Shown here: piece after piece, positions 5,270 to 7,952 of the stretch
Position numbering within the stretch: position 1 is the first letter of the stretch
How the letters are laid out: the number at the start of each line of letters is the position of its first letter
Assembly (NCBI GenBank): GCA_031550915.1
Contig: JAVBOF010000043.1
Coordinates: forward strand, 1 to 7,952
Direction of reading: 5' to 3'
DNA length: 7,952 nucleotides
Source: JAVBOF01 sp031550915
Lineage (GTDB): Bacteria; Bacillota; Clostridia; Christensenellales; MGBC116941
Translations under genes and position numbers: made by a program
Notes under the pieces: model-generated
What the model was told of the DNA's origin: nothing
The model's database searches: none
What the model saw: only the letters and a program-made list of their open reading frames with translations

Positions 5270-6541
5270 TCAATTCAAAGTCGGATCATTCAAGACACCT
5301 GTAAATAAAGGCATATTTTCCTTGTTAAAAATAACGAATACGAATGGCCGGTCAAGTACCATCTTTACCTTTTTCAGTTCCCCAGGATCCGCCGCCGCTG
5401 CTTCATACTGCGTAAAAGAGGAAGCTTCAACCCCGTTTTCGTTTATGGCAATATGCAGCATTTGCTTTGCTTCACTTATAAACAAACCGGTTTCCGCAAT
5501 TCCGGAAAAATCCGCTTCACCGGCTGTAAATGCCTTTTTCGCTCCCATATCATACAGCATGTTTTTTACGTCATTCTCTGCATCAAATTCAAATTTAGGA
5601 ACAGACCATGTTATCAAACCGTTATCTGCGTTTTCAGTATAAAACGCTTTTTTCAGCGCCGTCTTATCCTCTAATAATCCGCTTATGCTCTTGTTCTTTG
5701 CCGGAAGTATGAAAGCCATCTTTTCTCCGGAGCTCATCGGTATACATGCCATCGTGAATTCTTTATCCTTGATATAAGTTCCTTCCAATGCTGTACTGTG
5801 CATAAAACTGCATTCAATATTTTTTCCATCAGTAGTTTTAAACTTTCCCGTCTTAGTTTGCGCGGGATCAAACAGCTCCTTCCATTCCCCTTTAAAATAG
5901 ACCGTATTCATCACCAAGAGCACAGTTTCCGCATCTATAGTTACGCGCCGGCTCATGCTGTTATTTGTATTTTGCGCAACCCAACTGCCTATTATCCGCT
6001 CAGTTTCTTCGCTGCTAAAGTCAGCTCCAAACATTTCAGCAGAATACGACGCGGACGCCTTATCCACGAACTTCTGCGTAAAAGTGATATCCTTATCCAT
6101 CCAAACTGAGTTTGCGATCCTAAAATCACTACCACCCTTTTGTGCATTCAGAGTATAATATAGGCTCTTGCATATCCGGCCTAATTCGTCTGCGTCAAGA
6201 TCTTCACTGCTTATTGCTTTTATCAATCCTTCTTTTGTTTCCCCGTTTGCCCCTTCTGCAATAAGCGCCGTCGCAAAATATAGACTCAGAGGCGAGTAAC
6301 ATATATTTACATTGCCGTTTTTGGGCATTGAATCCAACATAAACCCGGTCAACCTTTCAGAAATATCCACGGGTAAAACCGTTTCTGCATTTTCAATTTC
6401 TCTGGGCTTATCAGAATCCACCTTAATAACGGATTGGCGACTGATAGCGGGTGAAGCATTATCACCCATTGCCTGAGGTGCACATGAAGCTATCTGAGAA
6501 CAGATTATTATGCCAAGAAACAGATAAAATACTTTCCTCAA
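5270..6541 (-). CDS. Lipoprotein serpin (serine protease inhibitor family I4)
   Basis: This predicted surface-anchored serpin would trap serine proteases by inserting its reactive loop. It has 423 residues, with a signal peptide ending in IASC (lipobox Cys20) and then a short linker. Serpin landmarks in order: NICYSPLSLYFATALIAEGANGET (near 78-101), NTVYFKGEWKELFDPAQTKTGKF (near 212-234), hinge ENGVEASSFT (368-377), and the C-terminal signature LDRPFVFVIF (396-405) ending with LFTGVLNDP. The reactive loop is Ala-rich and about four residues longer than in alpha-1-antitrypsin. Hinge position P14 is Val rather than Thr/Ser, and P9 is Phe. The start is a TTG at 6541, supported by GGAGGG 8 nt upstream. 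It lies alone between two operons. Family assignment is firm; inhibitory activity and target are inferred. Confidence 0.95.
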   Translation of the reverse strand: MRKVFYLFLGIIICSQIASCAPQAMGDNASPAISRQSVIKVDSDKPREIENAETVLPVDISERLTGFMLDSMPKNGNVNICYSPLSLYFATALIAEGANGETKEGLIKAISSEDLDADELGRICKSLYYTLNAQKGGSDFRIANSVWMDKDITFTQKFVDKASASYSAEMFGADFSSEETERIIGSWVAQNTNNSMSRRVTIDAETVLLVMNTVYFKGEWKELFDPAQTKTGKFKTTDGKNIECSFMHSTALEGTYIKDKEFTMACIPMSSGEKMAFILPAKNKSISGLLEDKTALKKAFYTENADNGLITWSVPKFEFDAENDVKNMLYDMGAKKAFTAGEADFSGIAETGLFISEAKQMLHIAINENGVEASSFTQYEAAAADPGELKKVKMVLDRPFVFVIFNKENMPLFTGVLNDPTLN

Positions 6542-6549
6542 TACACAAT

Positions 6550-6555
6550 CCCTCC
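6550..6555 (-). promoter_or_regulatory. Ribosome binding site fixing the TTG start of the serpin gene
   Basis: The minus strand reads GGAGGG, 8 nt, then TTG AGG AAA GTA. An ATG just upstream (ATGGAGGG) is in another frame. The signal peptide begins correctly with MRK at this TTG. Confidence 0.8.
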
Positions 6556-6570
6556 ATGTAGAAATACTTG

Positions 6571-6576
6571 ATTATA
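6571..6576 (-). promoter_or_regulatory. Possible -10 element of the serpin promoter
   Basis: A perfect TATAAT lies about 30 bp upstream of the serpin start, downstream of the terminator at 6643-6670. I see no good -35 hexamer 16-18 nt further upstream (the sequence there is A-rich). The call rests on the -10 match and on the need for a promoter between the terminator and the gene. Confidence 0.35.
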
Positions 6577-6642
6577 TATACGACGGTATTTTATGGTTTT
6601 TTGTTCCATATCCTGTATCCGGCCACCACGCAGCGGGCTTAC

Positions 6643-6670
6643 AAAAAAACAAGGGCCTTAAGCCCCTGTT
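6643..6670 (-). terminator. Rho-independent terminator after the feoB operon
   Basis: On the minus strand AACAGGGGC and GGCCCTTGTT form a 9-bp stem (one G-U pair) with a CTTAAG loop, followed at once by a run of seven T. It starts about 14 nt after the stop of the small Cys-rich gene and isolates the serpin gene from iron-transport transcription. Confidence 0.9.
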
Positions 6671-6683
6671 TTCCATGCTGTTA

Positions 6684-6851
6684 TTACTTTGTTTTGCTAT
6701 TTGCATCGTGCTGCATACCATGGCATTCACCTTTCATCTGGCAGTGTTCACATCCGGTGCATCCGCTTTTCTTTCTTTTCAGCCTGTATATGACCGAAAA
6801 CGTTATTATACCTGCAATAACAATCAATACGCCTATATCAACTGCGCTCAT
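6684..6851 (-). CDS. FeoB-associated Cys-rich membrane protein
   Basis: This is a 55-residue protein: one membrane helix (about residues 5-22, VDIGVLIVIAGIITFSVIY), a basic RLKRKK stop-transfer stretch, then a cysteine cluster C31-x2-C34-x2-C37-x5-C43 with nearby His36, His44 and His48. This architecture matches the small FeoB-associated Cys-rich family encoded after feoB in many Firmicutes. The role is presumed to be assisting ferrous iron uptake, perhaps by metal handling at the membrane. The ATG at 6851 is preferred because GGGGAG lies 9 nt upstream and it follows the feoB stop by a single base. A TTG 21 nt further upstream (6872) would overlap feoB and lacks a comparable site. A terminator follows. 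Confidence 0.88.
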   Translation of the reverse strand: MSAVDIGVLIVIAGIITFSVIYRLKRKKSGCTGCEHCQMKGECHGMQHDANSKTK

Positions 6852-6852
6852 A

Positions 6853-7952
6853 TCAACCAACTCCCCAACCAAACAGGTAACCTACATTATATATTATGAA
6901 TGATATCACCCAGGCTGTTAGTAACCAAAACCCTATGGTCAGCCACATCCACTTGGAGCTTCGCATCTCTGCGCGCATCGCAGCGACAGCCGCCATACAC
7001 GGTACGCTCAATAGATTGAATACCATGAACGATATCGCCGCAAGTGGTGTAAAGATCGAGGCAGCAGCAATCGCGAGTGCACCGCCCGTCCCATCGTCGC
7101 CACCCGCGTCAGCAGCCATGGATCCTGGCGTATAGAGGACGCCCATAGTCGATACGACCGCTTCCTTGGCAACAAGCCCTGTCAATATGGCGACAACCGC
7201 TTTCCAGCCAGTATCGCTCGAAGCAAATCCAAGCGGCATAAATATCGGCCTTATTGCATTTCCGATTATACCCAAAATGCATTCTGAGCTGTTTGGCTCC
7301 ACCATCTGTAAGGTGAAGCTGAAGTTTGCCAGGAACCATATTACTATCGATGCCGCGGCAATTATGGTAGCCGCACGAACAAGATAGTCCCTGAATTTTT
7401 GCCAGAGGCTTAAAAGCAGATTTTTTAGCCTTGGTAAGTGGTAGGCCGGCATTTCCATAAGAAAAGGTGACGGTGGTCCTTTGAATATCGTGTGCTTCAA
7501 AATAAGCGCAGCGATTATCGCGGTTATTATACCAATAAAGTAAATGGCGAAAACCATAAGGTCTGCGTGCGATGCGAAAAGCACCGAGGAAAACATCGCC
7601 CATATCGGCATCTTCGCCCCGCAGGAGAAGAACGGCATAAGCATTACCGTCAGCCTGCGCTCCTTTTCGTTTTCCAAAACGCGGGTGCCCATCATGGCCG
7701 GTACCGAGCAGCCAAATCCCATAAGCAGCGGCAAGAAAGCTTTGCCCGAAAGACCAAACCTGCGCAACAGTCTATCCATGAGAAAAGCCACCCTCGCCAT
7801 GTATCCTGTATCTTCCAATATCGTCAAAAATACGAACATCAGCAGTATCTGGGGTATAAAGCTCAATACCGCACCTACGCCGCCTATTACTCCATCAACG
7901 ATCAGGCCTTGAGACCAAGCAGCGGCTCCAGATGACTCCATCAAACCGCCCA
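6853..7952 (-). CDS. feoB: Ferrous iron transporter FeoB, C-terminal transport domain (5' end outside window)
   Basis: FeoB imports Fe2+ across the cytoplasmic membrane, controlled by an N-terminal G domain that lies beyond the window. About 366 C-terminal residues are visible, and the frame is open to the edge (LMESSG is internal, not a start). The first gate-type region has EDTGYMARVAFLMDRLLRRFGLSGKAF with conserved GFGCSVP (codon for its Cys at 7708-7710). The second conserved cysteine is in FFSCGAKMPIW (Cys codon 7621-7623). A later segment reads LVAKEAVVSTMGVLY (near 7140-7190), and several hydrophobic helices follow. These are the normal FeoB core motifs, with both conserved cysteines kept. 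The stop at 6853-6855 is one base from the next gene's ATG, indicating an operon. Any feoA would lie upstream, out of view. Confidence 0.96.
   Translation of the reverse strand, partial: GGLMESSGAAAWSQGLIVDGVIGGVGAVLSFIPQILLMFVFLTILEDTGYMARVAFLMDRLLRRFGLSGKAFLPLLMGFGCSVPAMMGTRVLENEKERRLTVMLMPFFSCGAKMPIWAMFSSVLFASHADLMVFAIYFIGIITAIIAALILKHTIFKGPPSPFLMEMPAYHLPRLKNLLLSLWQKFRDYLVRAATIIAAASIVIWFLANFSFTLQMVEPNSSECILGIIGNAIRPIFMPLGFASSDTGWKAVVAILTGLVAKEAVVSTMGVLYTPGSMAADAGGDDGTGGALAIAAASIFTPLAAISFMVFNLLSVPCMAAVAAMRAEMRSSKWMWLTIGFWLLTAWVISFIIYNVGYLFGWGVG

Noticed and set aside
7109..7603. 164-codon minus-strand frame within feoB.
   Set aside because: Out of frame with the clear FeoB motifs; composition is Arg/Cys/His-rich as expected of a shadow frame.

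Overview
The window looks like a chromosomal segment from a low-to-mid GC, Gram-positive-type anaerobe, most likely a member of the Clostridia. This rests on strong AGGAGG-like ribosome binding sites, frequent TTG starts, two lipoprotein signal peptides, compact operons with rho-independent terminators, and a FeoB gene followed by the small Cys-rich FeoB-associated protein common in Firmicutes. No rRNA, tRNA, CRISPR array, insertion sequence or phage gene is visible.

Layout. At the left edge the last 37 codons of a plus-strand gene end at 116. They are followed by a hairpin with an A-run before it and a T-run after it, which can terminate transcription from both sides. Bases 168-4924, all on the minus strand, hold a complete ABC uptake operon of the branched-chain amino acid (HAAT) type. 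Its order in the direction of transcription is: substrate-binding lipoprotein, livG, livF, livH, livM. A good sigma-A-like promoter (TTTACA-N17-TATACT) lies about 100 bp upstream of the binding-protein gene in a 345-bp AT-rich intergenic region. A strong hairpin separates the binding-protein gene from livG. The four membrane and ATPase genes are tightly packed, overlapping or nearly so.

Bases 5270-6541 encode a bacterial serpin with a lipoprotein signal peptide, apparently transcribed on its own. Upstream of it, also on the minus strand, are the C-terminal transport half of FeoB (cut by the window edge) and a 55-residue FeoB-associated Cys-rich membrane protein, closed by a clear terminator.

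How the genes work together. The lipoprotein captures a small amino-acid-like substrate outside the membrane, LivH and LivM form the channel, and LivG and LivF power it. FeoB and its small partner import ferrous iron. The lipoprotein serpin probably protects the cell surface from host or neighbour serine proteases. The most notable details are a LivG without a recognisable LSGGQ signature, paired with a LivF whose switch histidine is Gln. This predicts one complete and one degenerate ATP site. Other points are a hexapeptide tandem repeat in the binding-protein linker and an unusual Ala-rich, lengthened reactive loop in the serpin. I see no wholly new multi-gene system here.
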